The position numbers were made by a program, and so were the translations under genes. From the NCBI RefSeq assembly GCF_013778505.1, contig NZ_JAAOWU010000002.1, forward strand, positions 124,001-188,000: 64,000 nucleotides of DNA, given 5' to 3'. The notes under the pieces were generated by a model. That model was not told where the DNA came from and did no database searches. It saw only the letters and a program-made list of their open reading frames with translations. Numbering within the stretch: position 1 is the stretch's first letter; each line of letters begins with the position of its first letter. The DNA comes from Pseudomonas sivasensis (GTDB taxonomy: Bacteria > Pseudomonadota > Gammaproteobacteria > Pseudomonadales > Pseudomonadaceae). Shown in pieces: positions 24,816-34,037 of this stretch.

Positions 24816-25793
24816 TTATTCGCCCCAGACGTCCTTGAGCACGTTGACCCAGTTCTCGCCCATGATCTTGCGCACCACGCGCTCGCTGTGGCCGCGCTTG
24901 AGCAGGGTTTCGGTGAGGTTGGGGAACTCGCCCACGGTGCGGATGCCCAGCGGGTTGATGATCTTGCCGAAGCTGGTCAGGCGGCGGGCGTAGCCCTTGT
25001 CATGGGTCAGCATTTCGAAGAAATCCTGGCCATGGCCCTGGGTGAAGTCGGTGCCGATGCCAATGGCGTCTTCGCCGACGATGTTCATGGTGTATTCGAT
25101 GGCTTCGGCGTAGTCGTCGATGGTCGAATCGATGCCCTTGGCGAGGAACGGCGCGAACATGGTCACGCCGACAAAGCCGCCGTGGTCGGCGATGAACTTC
25201 AGCTCTGCATCGGACTTGTTGCGCGGGTGCTCTTTAAGACCGGAAGGCAAGCAGTGGGAGTAGCACACCGGCTTTTTCGATTCGAGGATGACTTCTTCGG
25301 AGGTTTTGGAGCCGACGTGGGACAGGTCGCACATGATGCCGACGCGGTTCATCTCGCCGACGATCTCGCGCCCGAAGCCCGACAGGCCGCCGTCACGCTC
25401 GTAGCAACCGGTGCCGACCAGGTTCTGGGTGTTGTAGCACATCTGCACCACACCAACGCCGAGCTGCTTGAAGATCTCGACGTAGCCGAGTTGGTCTTCA
25501 AACGCGTGGGCATTCTGGAAGCCGAAAATGATGCCGGTCTTGCCCAGTTCCTTGGCGCGACGGATGTCGGCGGTGGTTTTCACCGGGATCACCAGGTCAC
25601 TGTTCTCGCGGATCAGGGTCTGGCTGGCGACGATGTTATTGATGGTGGCCTGAAACCCTTCCCACACCGACACGGTGCAGTTGGCGGCGGTGAGGCCACC
25701 TTTGCGCATGTCCTCGAACAGGTCGCGGTTCCACTTGGCAATAATCAGCCCGTCGATAACGATGCTGTCGGCGTGCAATTCGGCTGGGCTCAT
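24816..25793 (-). CDS. M19-family membrane dipeptidase-like amidohydrolase of the betaine regulon
   Basis: A 325-aa amidohydrolase-fold protein of the renal dipeptidase family (PA5396-like from memory). Visible motifs are ADSIVIDGLI near the N-terminus, GFQNAHAFED, DLSHVGSKTSEEVI, KPVCYSHCLPSGLKEHPRN and GIGTDFTQGH, matching the metal-site elements of M19 enzymes. The N-terminal DxH-type metal site seems altered (DGLIIAKWNRD), so peptidase activity is uncertain. ATG 25793 has AGGGG upstream; a frame back to 26156 is not credible. First gene of the minus-strand dgc operon. Confidence 0.87.
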   Translation of the reverse strand: MSPAELHADSIVIDGLIIAKWNRDLFEDMRKGGLTAANCTVSVWEGFQATINNIVASQTLIRENSDLVIPVKTTADIRRAKELGKTGIIFGFQNAHAFEDQLGYVEIFKQLGVGVVQMCYNTQNLVGTGCYERDGGLSGFGREIVGEMNRVGIMCDLSHVGSKTSEEVILESKKPVCYSHCLPSGLKEHPRNKSDAELKFIADHGGFVGVTMFAPFLAKGIDSTIDDYAEAIEYTMNIVGEDAIGIGTDFTQGHGQDFFEMLTHDKGYARRLTSFGKIINPLGIRTVGEFPNLTETLLKRGHSERVVRKIMGENWVNVLKDVWGE

Positions 25794-26012
25794 CAGGCGT
25801 CCCCTTATTGGCGATTCATGCGCCGAATCGTCTGCCGGCGCTTTGGGGCCAGCATATGCCCAGGGGCAACCTGAGCCGGGTGCAAAAACGACAGGGGAAT
25901 TGCCGAAAGCGTCAATCCGCGACAAAGGCCTACATGACAGCTCTGACTGGCGACTGTTCTTTGTCTTACGCTTGAGCCAGAATTCCTGCATCACCTGATA
26001 TGAGACGGCGCA

Positions 26013-26414
26013 ATGAAATCGATTTTCCTGGCTTTGGCACTCATCGCAACCGGCGTCCACGCGGCTGAAGACACCGACAGCACGCCGTGCGATGGCATCG
26101 AAAACGACAAGCAAACCCTGGAATGCGCCACTTACAACAAAACCACCGCCGAACAATTGTTGAAAGACAACTATCAGGGCCTGCTGGAACGCATGGGTTC
26201 TACCTATGGCAGCGACAAGACCAAGCTCGCCGACATTACCGCTCGTCTGAAGGACGCCCAGCAGAAGTGGGAAAAACTACGTGACGCCGATTGCGCGGTG
26301 GACACCTTCCCGGCAGTGACCGGCACCAAAGCCTATGCGATTGCGCAAAATGACTGCCTGGCGCGGATGAGTGATGAGCGGTCGGAGTTTTTGGAGTCGA
26401 TTGGGCAGGAATGA
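26013..26414 (+). CDS. LprI-like (DUF1311) secreted protein
   Basis: A 133-aa periplasmic protein with signal peptide MKSIFLALALIATGVHA. Four cysteines (STPCDG, TLECAT, DADCAV, QNDCLAR) and the WEKLRDADCAV and AIAQNDCLARM segments fit the LprI/DUF1311 family, members of which inhibit lysozyme. Diverges from the dipeptidase gene with a 219-bp gap. The family function is known for only a few members; here it is inferred. Confidence 0.82.
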   Translation: MKSIFLALALIATGVHAAEDTDSTPCDGIENDKQTLECATYNKTTAEQLLKDNYQGLLERMGSTYGSDKTKLADITARLKDAQQKWEKLRDADCAVDTFPAVTGTKAYAIAQNDCLARMSDERSEFLESIGQE

Positions 26415-26454
26415 GTAGGTCTGAATCGTTAAAAACAATTGAAAAGGACGTCAC

Positions 26455-26937
26455 ATGTACTACCCACGCGAAGCGCAACGAGACTTCCTGTTCACGCGCG
26501 CCACGTTGCTGTTTTTCGCCATGCTGGCATTGGCGCTGATGCTGTTTTTGTCCAAAGACCGGGGCGCACCCTATGCGCTGATCAAAGCGGCGCCCGTAGA
26601 GACCATCGGGCAAATCATTCAACTTGAAAGCATCGGCCCACGGGACTCAAGCACCAATGTGTACTATGCGTTCGATCATGAAGGCCAGCGCGTAGAAGGC
26701 ATGGTGAACAACAGCAGCTACGTCGAAGACCGTGGCTACAAGGTTGGCGGTCCGGTCGAGGTGGTGTATTCAAAATGGTTCCCGACGGTGCATAGCATCA
26801 AGGCGAACCTGAAATCGAGCTCACCTAACTTCTACATTATGAGCGTCAGCGCCGGCTTGATGATTGTGTGCCTTATCCTGATGTTCTGGACGATCCACCA
26901 GATTTATCAGCATAAAGAGGAAGACAGGCATTACTGA
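26455..26937 (+). CDS. DUF3592-type membrane protein
   Basis: A 160-aa protein with two transmembrane helices (ATLLFFAMLALALMLFL near 17-33; MSVSAGLMIVCLILMFW near 130-147) flanking an extracytoplasmic beta domain (VYYAFDHEGQRVEGMVNNSSYV, VGGPVEVVYSKWFPTVHSI). The YxF...G and VxVxYxxxxP features are those of DUF3592. No known function. AAAGGA precedes the ATG. Confidence 0.8.
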   Translation: MYYPREAQRDFLFTRATLLFFAMLALALMLFLSKDRGAPYALIKAAPVETIGQIIQLESIGPRDSSTNVYYAFDHEGQRVEGMVNNSSYVEDRGYKVGGPVEVVYSKWFPTVHSIKANLKSSSPNFYIMSVSAGLMIVCLILMFWTIHQIYQHKEEDRHY

Positions 26938-26977
26938 TACCGGCTACCCAGTCCTCCTCTTCTCAATAGGCTATTGA

Positions 26978-27394
26978 ATGACAATTTGCGGCATCGAAAT
27001 CAAAGGCAGCGAAGCCATCATCGCTGTCGCCTCCCTGGACAACCAGGCGCTGAGCCACGTCGCCCTGGCTACCAAGAAAATCGCCCTTGAAGACGATGAT
27101 GAAGCGGCCAACGTCAAAGCCTTTGCCGCCCAGGTGAAGGCCTTCGTGCAGGCCAACGCCGTCAATCGCATCGCGATCAAGAAACGCAGCAAAAAAGGCG
27201 AATTCGCCGGTGGCCCGACCACGTTCAAGATTGAAGGGGTGTTTCAACTGCTGGAGGGGGTTGAGGTGACGTTGCTGTCGCCGCAGACCATCAATGCGCA
27301 GAACAAGAAGCACACCTTTGAACTGCCGGCGACGTTGAACAAGTATCAGCATGAGGCCTTCAAGACCGCGTGCTCCGCCCTGCTGAAGAAATAA
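26978..27394 (+). CDS. DUF3010 family protein
   Basis: A 138-aa soluble protein beginning MTICGIEIKGSEAIIAV, an RNase-H-like opening strand pair as in DUF3010. The RIAIKKRSKKGEFAGGPTTFKIEG segment and C-terminal helix (LNKYQHEAFKTACSALLKK) match the family as I know it. Function unknown. No operon link is evident beyond the 40-bp gap to the DUF3592 gene. Confidence 0.8.
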   Translation: MTICGIEIKGSEAIIAVASLDNQALSHVALATKKIALEDDDEAANVKAFAAQVKAFVQANAVNRIAIKKRSKKGEFAGGPTTFKIEGVFQLLEGVEVTLLSPQTINAQNKKHTFELPATLNKYQHEAFKTACSALLKK

Positions 27395-27412
27395 GCCACG
27401 CCGAAATCCACC

Positions 27413-27500
27413 GTGGGAGGGGGCTTGCTCCCGATGGTGGTGGATCAGCTTGCTCATGCACTGGCTGACATACCGCTATCGGGAGCAAGCCCCCTCCCAC
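27413..27500. repeat. REPIN
   Basis: Inverted REP pair with TTGCTCCCGAT cores, between the convergent DUF3010 and AAA ATPase genes. Confidence 0.94.
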
Positions 27501-27518
27501 ACTGGGTCTGGGGTGTCT

Positions 27519-28697
27519 TCAGTGGGGTGTATGGCGCTTGTGCCGCAGCCAGTCGCCGAACGTTTTGTCCTCCAGGGCATACCCACCCCGGCTCGACTTC
27601 CACACCAACTCCTTATCGCGTAACGCATCGATACAGGCCTGAATGGTCTGGGTGCCCGGCACCACGTCGCTGCCCATGTCCTCCAATGCCTTGCTGACCG
27701 CTATCAGTGTGCTGTCGGTAAACGGCGCAAAAGGTTCGTTGTTGTGTGAGCGCTCCACCATCACCTCCAACACCGCACGCTGCGGGATCGTCAGGGCGTT
27801 CCAAGCGCTTTCGAATTCGGTCCATACACCCGCGCGCAGCAGTTCGGCGCGACTGTGCAGCAGTTCGCCCAGATTGCTGGCCTCGCCCAACTCCAACGCC
27901 ACTTCGCCGATGATCGTGCGCAGCATTTCGGGACGACGACCGACCAACTCGAAGGCTTCGTCGATATCCGCAGCACTGAATTGATTGTCTTGGGCCAAGT
28001 GCGCATTGAGGTGCACGGTGTAGGCCTGGGTGAACTCTTTGCCCAGCAACGGAAACGGCGTAATGCTGGAGCCGAAAAACGGTTGGCTTTTGCCCAGCAC
28101 CAAATGGGCCAGTTTGTCGCGATTGGAGCCCGTGAACACGAGATGCAACCCGCTGCCCTCCTCGTCACGGCCCTGGTTGAGTTGGTCCCGGGCAGCTTTG
28201 AGCGCGAACATCGCGTTGATACCCGAATCGCTGGTCAATGCGTGCTGCGCTTCGTCTATCACCAGCACGACGGTTTTTTGCGCAACGCTGTGGAGCAACT
28301 CCAAGGCTTGGGTCAACGTGGCGCCGACCGGCAATTGCGGCTTGCTGAAATCCCAGGACAGGGTACGCAGAAAGCTGAGCTTCTCGATCCCGATATTCTT
28401 GGCCAGCTTACGAATGCCCTTTTCATAGGGAACCAGCGCAGCAGCTATGGCGCTGGCGATCAACTCGGCGGGGTCCTTTTCCTTGTCGGCCCACAAATCC
28501 ACGTACACGGTCAGCCAGCCCCGAAGCTGACACTCCGGGATCAGGTCTTCGCGTAAAAAAGTACTCTTACCGGTGCGGCGCGGCGCTGCGAGAAACAGGC
28601 CGGAAGTGAAATCCTGAATACCGGCCCCCACAAGACCATCGGCAATGCTGCGCGCCAGGACTGGGCGGCGGAACACGAAACCGCTGTTCTTGGTCAT
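27519..28697 (-). CDS. Solitary AAA/STAND-like ATP-binding protein
   Basis: A 392-aa P-loop ATPase. Walker A is APRRTGKST with Lys44; Walker B is VVLVIDEAQ with Asp148/Glu149; LVFTGSNRDKL is a likely sensor-1 strand. The C-terminal ~100 residues (LTIPQRAVLEVMVER ... TQTIQACIDALRDKELVWKS) form a winged-helix-like domain. The overall plan recalls ExeA/TniB-type or archaeal-type AAA ATPases with a C-terminal HTH. No partner gene lies beside it, and only weak ribosome-site sequence precedes the ATG. Its promoter region is unusually AT-rich and palindromic. Function not assignable; defence, stress or DNA transactions are all possible. Confidence 0.8.
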   Translation of the reverse strand: MTKNSGFVFRRPVLARSIADGLVGAGIQDFTSGLFLAAPRRTGKSTFLREDLIPECQLRGWLTVYVDLWADKEKDPAELIASAIAAALVPYEKGIRKLAKNIGIEKLSFLRTLSWDFSKPQLPVGATLTQALELLHSVAQKTVVLVIDEAQHALTSDSGINAMFALKAARDQLNQGRDEEGSGLHLVFTGSNRDKLAHLVLGKSQPFFGSSITPFPLLGKEFTQAYTVHLNAHLAQDNQFSAADIDEAFELVGRRPEMLRTIIGEVALELGEASNLGELLHSRAELLRAGVWTEFESAWNALTIPQRAVLEVMVERSHNNEPFAPFTDSTLIAVSKALEDMGSDVVPGTQTIQACIDALRDKELVWKSSRGGYALEDKTFGDWLRHKRHTPH

Positions 28698-28765
28698 GGT
28701 TTTATACTCAATTATGGAAATGACTATAAATTATAGCCACGAGTATAATTGACTATAATTGCCCG
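28698..28765 (-). promoter_or_regulatory. AT-rich palindromic control region of the AAA ATPase gene
   Basis: This 68-bp gap holds CTATAAATTATAG, a perfect 13-bp palindrome, and direct repeats TATAATTG/TATAATTG (read on the plus strand near 28743-28760), in a genome segment otherwise GC-rich. Several -10-like TATAAT hexamers are present on the minus strand. It looks like a strong promoter overlapped by operator sites; autoregulation by the winged-helix ATPase is a guess. Confidence 0.5.
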
Positions 28766-29710
28766 TCAAACCACCTCCCGTCGCCGATCCTCCCTCGGGC
28801 ACTTCGCAAACCTAGCGCGATAGCTGCGCGTGAAATACGACGGCGACTCAAACCCACAGGCAATGCTGACTTCCAGCACGCTTAAATCGCTCTGGCGCAG
28901 CAGTTGCCGGGCCTTTTCCAGACGCAGGCCGAGGTAGAAGTTGCTGGGCGTGTCATTCAGATGCAGGCGAAACAGCCGCTCCAACTGGCGCCGAGTCACC
29001 TTGATCGCTTCGGCCAGGGCCAAGGTGCTCAAGGGCGGTTCGGTGTGTTGCTCCATTTCACCGATCACTTGCACCAATTTTTTGTTGTTGATGCCGTAGC
29101 GCGTGGCGATCTGCATGCGCTGGTGGTCTTTGCGCGGGCGGATACGGCCGAGTACAAACTGTTCGGAGACCTGGATCGCCAGCTCAGGGCCGTGGGCCTG
29201 GGCGATCAGGTCGAGCATCAAGTCGATGGACGCGGTGCCGCCGGCGCAGGTGATGCGGCGGCGGTCGATCTCGAACAGTTCCTGGGTGACGGTCAGGTTA
29301 GGATAGGACTCCTTGAACGCGTCGATGGCTTCCCAGTGCAGGGTCAGGCGATGGCCGTCAAGCAGGCCGGCTTCGGCGAGGACGCAGGCGCCGGTATCAA
29401 TGGCGCCAAGGGTCACGCCGTCGTGGTCGAGGCGACGCAGCCAGTGTTCCAGGGCGGGGGTGGCGAACTGCAGCGGTTCAAAGCCGGCCACCACCAGCAA
29501 GGTCGCCCCTTTTTTCAGCGGTTCCAGCCCGGCGTCCGCGTTGACCGACATGCCATTGCTCGCCAACACCGCGCCGCCATCGGCACTCAGCACATGCCAG
29601 CGGTACAGCTCGCCACGAAAGCGGTTGGCCACCCGTAGCGGTTCCAGCGCGGAGATAAAACCAATGGCCGAAAACCCCGGCATCAGCAGAAAGTAGAAAT
29701 CCTGGGACAT
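28766..29710 (-). CDS. cdhR: AraC-family carnitine catabolism regulator
   Basis: A 314-aa GlxA-type regulator: N-terminal DJ-1/PfpI-like amidotransferase domain (FYFLLMPGFSAIGFISALEPLRVAN; GAIDTGACVLAEAGLLDG) with Cys in the nucleophile-elbow position, and a C-terminal AraC helix-turn-helix pair (LAEAIKVTRRQLERLFRLHL; SIACGFESPSYFTRSYRARF). It activates carnitine degradation genes in P. aeruginosa. It diverges from caiX with 193 bp between; a direct repeat suited to an AraC dimer lies in that gap. ATG 29710 (MSQDFYFL) fits the family. Confidence 0.92.
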   Translation of the reverse strand: MSQDFYFLLMPGFSAIGFISALEPLRVANRFRGELYRWHVLSADGGAVLASNGMSVNADAGLEPLKKGATLLVVAGFEPLQFATPALEHWLRRLDHDGVTLGAIDTGACVLAEAGLLDGHRLTLHWEAIDAFKESYPNLTVTQELFEIDRRRITCAGGTASIDLMLDLIAQAHGPELAIQVSEQFVLGRIRPRKDHQRMQIATRYGINNKKLVQVIGEMEQHTEPPLSTLALAEAIKVTRRQLERLFRLHLNDTPSNFYLGLRLEKARQLLRQSDLSVLEVSIACGFESPSYFTRSYRARFAKCPREDRRREVV

Positions 29711-29780
29711 GGTGGCGCTCTCGTCGGACGGGCAGCGTGGCACTGTGATACTCCCGTTCAGGGGCGGATTCAAGGGGGCA

Positions 29781-29815
29781 GGTCGCTGCAGTGCAAGAGG
29801 TGGTCGCCGCCGTGC
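29781..29815. promoter_or_regulatory. Candidate CdhR operator (21-bp-spaced direct repeat)
   Basis: GGTCGCTGCAGTGC at 29781-29794 is repeated as GGTCGCCGCCGTGC at 29802-29815, 12 of 14 bases identical and exactly 21 bp apart. Direct repeats two helical turns apart are the classic AraC-family arrangement. It lies between divergent cdhR and caiX, about 90 bp before the caiX start. Confidence 0.6.
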
Positions 29816-29903
29816 GTTTTGCTGGCCCCTGGCTTGCGTAACTTGGCTGCACGGCGCACAAAGACGCCGGACCCCACAATAACGACCTGCCGAGGGATCC
29901 ACC

Positions 29904-30848
29904 ATGAATCGACTGATCAGCCGCTGCGTGCTTGCACTCAGCGCCAGCACCATTTTGAGCACCAATGTGATGGCAGCGGATGCCGCTTCATGCCAGAACG
30001 TGCGCATGGGCGTGGTGAACTGGACCGACGTCATCGCCACCAGCGCCATGACCCAAGTACTGCTCGACGGCCTCGGCTACAAGACCAAACAAACCAGCGC
30101 CTCCCAGCAAATCATCTTCGCCGGTATCCGCGACCAGCGCCTGGACTTGTTCCTGGGGTACTGGAACCCGCTGATGACCCAGACCATCACGCCATTTGTC
30201 GACGCCAAACAAGTCAAAGTCCTCGACAAACCAAGCCTGGAAGACGCCCGCGCCACCCTCGCCGTGCCGACTTACCTGGCGGACAAGGGCCTGAAAACCT
30301 TCGCCGATATCGCCAAATTCGAAAAAGAACTGGGTGGCAAGATCTACGGCATCGAGCCGGGCTCAGGGGCTAACACCCAGATCAAGGCGATGATCGCCAA
30401 GAATCAGTTCGGCCTGGGCAAATTCCAACTGGTGGAATCCAGCGAAGCCGGCATGCTCGCCGCCGTCGACCGCGCCGTTCGCCGCAAGGAAGCCGTGGTG
30501 TTTTTTGGCTGGGCGCCGCACCCGATGAACGTCAACGTGGCGATGACTTATCTCACCGGCAGCGACGACGCCCTGGGCCCGAACGAAGGCATGGCGACCG
30601 TCTGGACCGTCACTTCGCCGACCTACGCCGAGCAGTGCCCCAATGTGCACAAACTGCTGACCAACCTGACCTTCACCGCGGCCGACGAGAGCCGAATGAT
30701 GCAGCCGTTGCTGGATCACAAGGACGCTATCGAGTCGGCCAAGCAGTGGCTCAAGGATCACCCTCAAGACCAGGCTCGCTGGCTGGAAGGCGTGACCACC
30801 TTCGATGGCAAACCGGCCGCCGCCAACCTGCAATTGACCGGCAAGTAA
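29904..30848 (+). CDS. caiX: Carnitine-binding periplasmic protein
   Basis: A 314-aa solute-binding protein of the OpuAC/ProX class with a Sec signal peptide ([16 protein letters not shown]...VMAADA). Trp residues of an aromatic cage for quaternary ammonium are visible ([26 protein letters not shown]). It resembles CbcX in this window and in P. aeruginosa feeds carnitine to the shared CbcWV permease/ATPase. First gene of the carnitine operon, divergent from cdhR. Confidence 0.92.
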   Translation: MNRLISRCVLALSASTILSTNVMAADAASCQNVRMGVVNWTDVIATSAMTQVLLDGLGYKTKQTSASQQIIFAGIRDQRLDLFLGYWNPLMTQTITPFVDAKQVKVLDKPSLEDARATLAVPTYLADKGLKTFADIAKFEKELGGKIYGIEPGSGANTQIKAMIAKNQFGLGKFQLVESSEAGMLAAVDRAVRRKEAVVFFGWAPHPMNVNVAMTYLTGSDDALGPNEGMATVWTVTSPTYAEQCPNVHKLLTNLTFTAADESRMMQPLLDHKDAIESAKQWLKDHPQDQARWLEGVTTFDGKPAAANLQLTGK

Positions 30849-30921
30849 CACCCTTTCAACCACTGCTTCGCAGCCAGACACGGCTGCGAACGGCATCACC
30901 ACGCCTGTAAGGAACCGTCTC

Positions 30922-31809
30922 ATGAATCACGACGTCATCATCACCTGCGCACTCACCGGTGCTGGCGACACGACCGCCAGAAGCCCACACGTGCCGGTCA
31001 CCCCCAAACAAATCGCAGCCGCAGCGGTTGAAGCCGCCAAGGCCGGCGCCACCGTGGTGCACTGCCATGTGCGTGACCCCGAAACCGGCAAGTTCAGCCG
31101 CGACGTGGCGCTGTATCGCGAAGTGATGGAGCGCATCCGCGAGGCGGACATCGACATCATCGTCAACCTCACCGCCGGCATGGGCGGCGACCTGGAGATT
31201 GGCGGCGGCGAGAACCCGATGGAGTTCGGCCCCAATACCGACCTGGTCGGCCCGCTGACGCGCCTGGCCCATGTGGAAGAACTGCTGCCGGAAATCTGCA
31301 CCCTGGACTGCGGCACCCTGAATTTTGGCGACGGCGACACGATTTACGTCTCCACCCCGGCGCAGCTGCGGGCGGGCGCCAAACGTATTCAAGAGCTGGG
31401 CGTTAAGCCTGAGCTGGAAATTTTCGACACCGGCCACCTGTGGTTCGCCAAGCAGATGATCAAGGAAGGCCTGCTCGACAACCCGCTGTTCCAACTGTGC
31501 CTGGGCATCCCATGGGGCGCGCCGGCCGACACCACCACCATGAAAGCCATGGTCGACAACCTGCCCGCCGACGCAGTGTGGGCGGGCTTCGGCATCGGCC
31601 GCATGCAAATGCCGATGGCGGCGCAAGCGGTGCTGCTGGGCGGCAATGTGCGGGTAGGCCTGGAAGACAATCTGTGGCTGGACAAGGGCGTGCTGGCGAC
31701 CAATGGGCAGTTGGTGGAACGGGCCAGTGAGATCCTCAGCCGCTTGGGCGCGCGAGTCATGACCCCCGCAGAGGGCCGGGCAAAGATGGGCCTCACCAAA
31801 CGCCGCTGA
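30922..31809 (+). CDS. cdhC: Dehydrocarnitine cleavage enzyme (BKACE family)
   Basis: A 295-aa beta-keto acid cleavage enzyme. It transfers the betainyl part of 3-dehydrocarnitine to CoA using acetyl-CoA, giving betainyl-CoA and acetoacetate. Zinc ligands His47 and His49 are in VVHCHVRDP, and the C-terminal GLEDNLW motif supplies the conserved Glu. It starts 73 bp after caiX and is followed by a REPIN before cdhA. Confidence 0.92.
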   Translation: MNHDVIITCALTGAGDTTARSPHVPVTPKQIAAAAVEAAKAGATVVHCHVRDPETGKFSRDVALYREVMERIREADIDIIVNLTAGMGGDLEIGGGENPMEFGPNTDLVGPLTRLAHVEELLPEICTLDCGTLNFGDGDTIYVSTPAQLRAGAKRIQELGVKPELEIFDTGHLWFAKQMIKEGLLDNPLFQLCLGIPWGAPADTTTMKAMVDNLPADAVWAGFGIGRMQMPMAAQAVLLGGNVRVGLEDNLWLDKGVLATNGQLVERASEILSRLGARVMTPAEGRAKMGLTKRR

Positions 31810-31814
31810 TCAAC

Positions 31815-31903
31815 ATGTGGGAGGGGGCTTGCCCCCGATGGCGGAGGATCAGCACCAGCTGTATCGACTGACACACCGCTATCGGGGGCAAGCCCCTCCC
31901 ACA
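31815..31903. repeat. REPIN within the carnitine operon
   Basis: Inverted REP pair (cores TTGCCCCCGAT/ATCGGGGGCAA) between cdhC and cdhA, two co-oriented genes, so it lies inside a likely polycistronic mRNA. Confidence 0.93.
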
Positions 31904-31933
31904 GGGGATTACCAACCTCTTTAGGAATGTGCC

Positions 31934-32899
31934 ATGAGCTTTATCACCGAAATCAAAACCTTCGCCGCGCTCGGCAGCGGTGTCATCGGCAGTGGCTGGG
32001 TATCCCGCGCCCTCGCCCACGGCCTTGATGTAATCGCCTGGGACCCGGCCCCCGGCGCCGAAGCCGCCCTGCGCAAACGCGTTGCCAACGCATGGGGAGC
32101 GCTTGAGAAAAAAGGCCTCGCACCCGGCGCATCCCAAGACCGCCTGCGCTTTGTCGCCACCATTGAAGAGTGCGTAAAAGACGCTGACTTCATCCAGGAA
32201 AGCGCCCCAGAACGCCTGGAGCTGAAGCTGGAATTGCACAGCAAGATCAGCGCAGCAGCCAAGCCCAATGCATTGATCGGCTCCAGCACCTCAGGCCTAT
32301 TGCCGAGCGAGTTTTACGAGGGCTCGACCCACCCTGAGCGCTGCGTGGTCGGCCACCCGTTCAACCCGGTTTACCTGCTGCCATTGGTGGAAGTGGTCGG
32401 CGGCAAAAACACCGCGCCCGACGCTATTCAAGCCGCGATCAAGGTGTACGAATCCCTCGGCATGCGCCCGTTGCATGTGCGTAAGGAAGTACCGGGCTTC
32501 ATTGCCGATCGCCTGCTCGAAGCGCTCTGGCGTGAAGCGTTGCACCTGGTGAATGACGGCGTGGCGACCACCGGCGAAATCGACGATGCCATCCGCTTTG
32601 GCGCAGGGTTGCGCTGGTCGTTCATGGGCACCTTCCTGACCTACACCCTGGCGGGCGGCGATGCGGGGATGCGGCATTTCATGGTGCAGTTTGGTCCGGC
32701 ACTGCAGTTGCCGTGGACGTATCTGCCAGCGCCCGAGCTGACTGACAAACTGATTGATGATGTGGTGGATGGCACTAGCGATCAGTTGGGTACACACAGC
32801 ATTTCGGCACTGGAACGCTATCGTGATGATTGCCTGTTGGCGGTGCTGGAAGCGGTAAAAACCACCAAAGCCAAGCACGGTATGACTTTCGCCGAATAA
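31934..32899 (+). CDS. cdhA: L-carnitine 3-dehydrogenase
   Basis: A 321-aa 3-hydroxyacyl-CoA-dehydrogenase-like enzyme oxidising L-carnitine to 3-dehydrocarnitine with NAD. The Rossmann motif is GSGVIGSGW near residue 14. The catalytic region includes SSTSG and [18 protein letters not shown] with the HPFNP His. The C-terminal helical domain ([21 protein letters not shown]) is intact. Length matches the single-domain form rather than the fused dehydrogenase-thioesterase found in some bacteria; the thioesterase is encoded separately downstream. Confidence 0.93.
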   Translation: MSFITEIKTFAALGSGVIGSGWVSRALAHGLDVIAWDPAPGAEAALRKRVANAWGALEKKGLAPGASQDRLRFVATIEECVKDADFIQESAPERLELKLELHSKISAAAKPNALIGSSTSGLLPSEFYEGSTHPERCVVGHPFNPVYLLPLVEVVGGKNTAPDAIQAAIKVYESLGMRPLHVRKEVPGFIADRLLEALWREALHLVNDGVATTGEIDDAIRFGAGLRWSFMGTFLTYTLAGGDAGMRHFMVQFGPALQLPWTYLPAPELTDKLIDDVVDGTSDQLGTHSISALERYRDDCLLAVLEAVKTTKAKHGMTFAE

Positions 32900-32903
32900 C
32901 CCA

Positions 32904-33007
32904 CGTGGGAGGGGCGGTGCGACGATTCGACTTGCCCCCGATAGCATTGGATCAGTCAAGAAATCTGGCAACTGACACACCGCTATCGGGGGCAAGCTCC
33001 TCCCACA
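32904..33007. repeat. REPIN with extended first arm (variant REP)
   Basis: The left REP reads GTGGGAGGGGCGGTGCGACG then ATTCGACTTGCCCCCGAT: a ~16-bp insertion relative to the usual REP. The right REP is the ordinary type with one G lost. It lies between cdhA and cdhB. Similar variant arms occur at 34047-34078 and 57948-57980. Confidence 0.9.
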
Positions 33008-33038
33008 TTTTGACCGAGTACTGATCCGGGAGTTTTCC

Positions 33039-33515
33039 ATGCCTGCACTGACGACCTACACCACAGCAATCCTCCCCGAGTGGGTCGACTACAACGGCCA
33101 CCTGCGCGACGCGTTCTACCTGCTGATCTTCAGCTACGCGACCGACGCGCTGATGGACACGTTGGGCCTGGACAGCGAAAACCGCGACGCCAGCGGCCAC
33201 TCGCTGTTCACCCTGGAACTGCACCTGAACTACCTGCATGAGGTGAAACTCGGCGCCGAGGTTGAGGTGCATACCCAACTGATCGCCCATGACGCCAAGC
33301 GGCTGCACCTCTATCACAGCCTGCATCTTGTGGGCGAAGAGCGGGCGCTGGCGGGTAACGAACAGATGCTCTTGCACGTCGATCTGGCCGGCCCGCATTC
33401 GGCGCCGTTTACCGAGGCGACGCTGGAAAAAATCATCACTGTCAGCGCTGCACAGGCTGACCTGCCCAAGCCTGCCCTGCTTGGCCGTGTCATCGGTTTG
33501 CCGGTCAGACAATAA
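33039..33515 (+). CDS. cdhB: Betainyl-CoA thioesterase
   Basis: A 158-aa hotdog-fold thioesterase (LPEWVDYNGHLRDAFYLLIFSYATDALM: the 4-hydroxybenzoyl-CoA-thioesterase-like D-x-N-G-H motif). It would release glycine betaine from betainyl-CoA, closing the carnitine pathway and feeding GbcAB. Last gene of the carnitine cluster, after a REPIN. Confidence 0.9.
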   Translation: MPALTTYTTAILPEWVDYNGHLRDAFYLLIFSYATDALMDTLGLDSENRDASGHSLFTLELHLNYLHEVKLGAEVEVHTQLIAHDAKRLHLYHSLHLVGEERALAGNEQMLLHVDLAGPHSAPFTEATLEKIITVSAAQADLPKPALLGRVIGLPVRQ

Positions 33516-33525
33516 GCAAAAAAAA

Positions 33526-33553
33526 CCCCGATCCAATGTGGAGTGGATCGGGG
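33526..33553 (-). terminator. Intrinsic terminator oriented for minus-strand transcription
   Basis: CCCCGATCCA / TGGATCGGGG forms a perfect 10-bp stem with an 8-nt loop, 10 bp after cdhB. The A-run lies on its left side on the plus strand, so the U-tract follows the hairpin only in a leftward transcript. It suits a transcript coming from gbdR; for cdhB it provides a 3' hairpin without U-tract. Confidence 0.75.
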
Positions 33554-33766
33554 CAGAGTGCCTTGTGTGAGCCGTACATCCCGAGGGTGACCAAACCGTC
33601 AAGCTGTGTGCCTGGGTTCAGTGTGCCGATAAGTGCGGTTGGCAAATGGCCCGAAAACGACACGCTCATAGCCATCTGAGGCATTCGCGCATTCTGCCCT
33701 TGCCGACCGCATGGGCGGCTACCAGAATCCCAGTCAGACCTCGCTCCCCTCACCAGGATAAACGTC

Positions 33767-34030
33767 ATGATGCATGCGGATTTGATTGACCAGGATGACC
33801 TGCTGGGCCAACTGCGCTCACTGGGTTTCGACGTGTCCAGCGGCGCCACCGCTGAGCAGGCCTGCGAGTGCGCCGTGCGCGGTTTGAGCGAAGCACGGGC
33901 TAAAGCGCTCAAGGGCATGGTGGAACAGATGTACAGCGGCAGCGCGACGATCCTGCCGGCGGTGCGTCAGGCGATTGATAAGCAGCTGTTGCCGGCTTTG
34001 GTGCAGTTCAAGCAGAACTCTGGTGTCTGA
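33767..34030 (+). CDS. Small conserved-looking hypothetical protein
   Basis: An 87-aa open frame with AGGA 8 bp before its ATG. It is predicted mostly helical and soluble (QDDLLGQLRSLGFDVSSG, ARAKALKGMVEQMYSGSATILPAVRQAIDKQLLPALVQF). Two close cysteines (ACEC) are present. It lies alone between cdhB and gbdR and is opposed to gbdR. I do not recognise the family. Codon use looks normal, favouring a real gene. Confidence 0.6.
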   Translation: MMHADLIDQDDLLGQLRSLGFDVSSGATAEQACECAVRGLSEARAKALKGMVEQMYSGSATILPAVRQAIDKQLLPALVQFKQNSGV

Positions 34031-34037
34031 TAGAACG

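Noticed and set aside
22024..24993. 989-codon open frame on the plus strand
   Set aside because: It is antisense to dgcA and its neighbours, which have clear enzyme motifs; long antisense frames are common at this GC content.
25794..26012. Search for a GbdR-type direct repeat upstream of the M19 dipeptidase
   Set aside because: Only scattered GCGAC and ACAGGGG words were found, with no 21-bp spacing.
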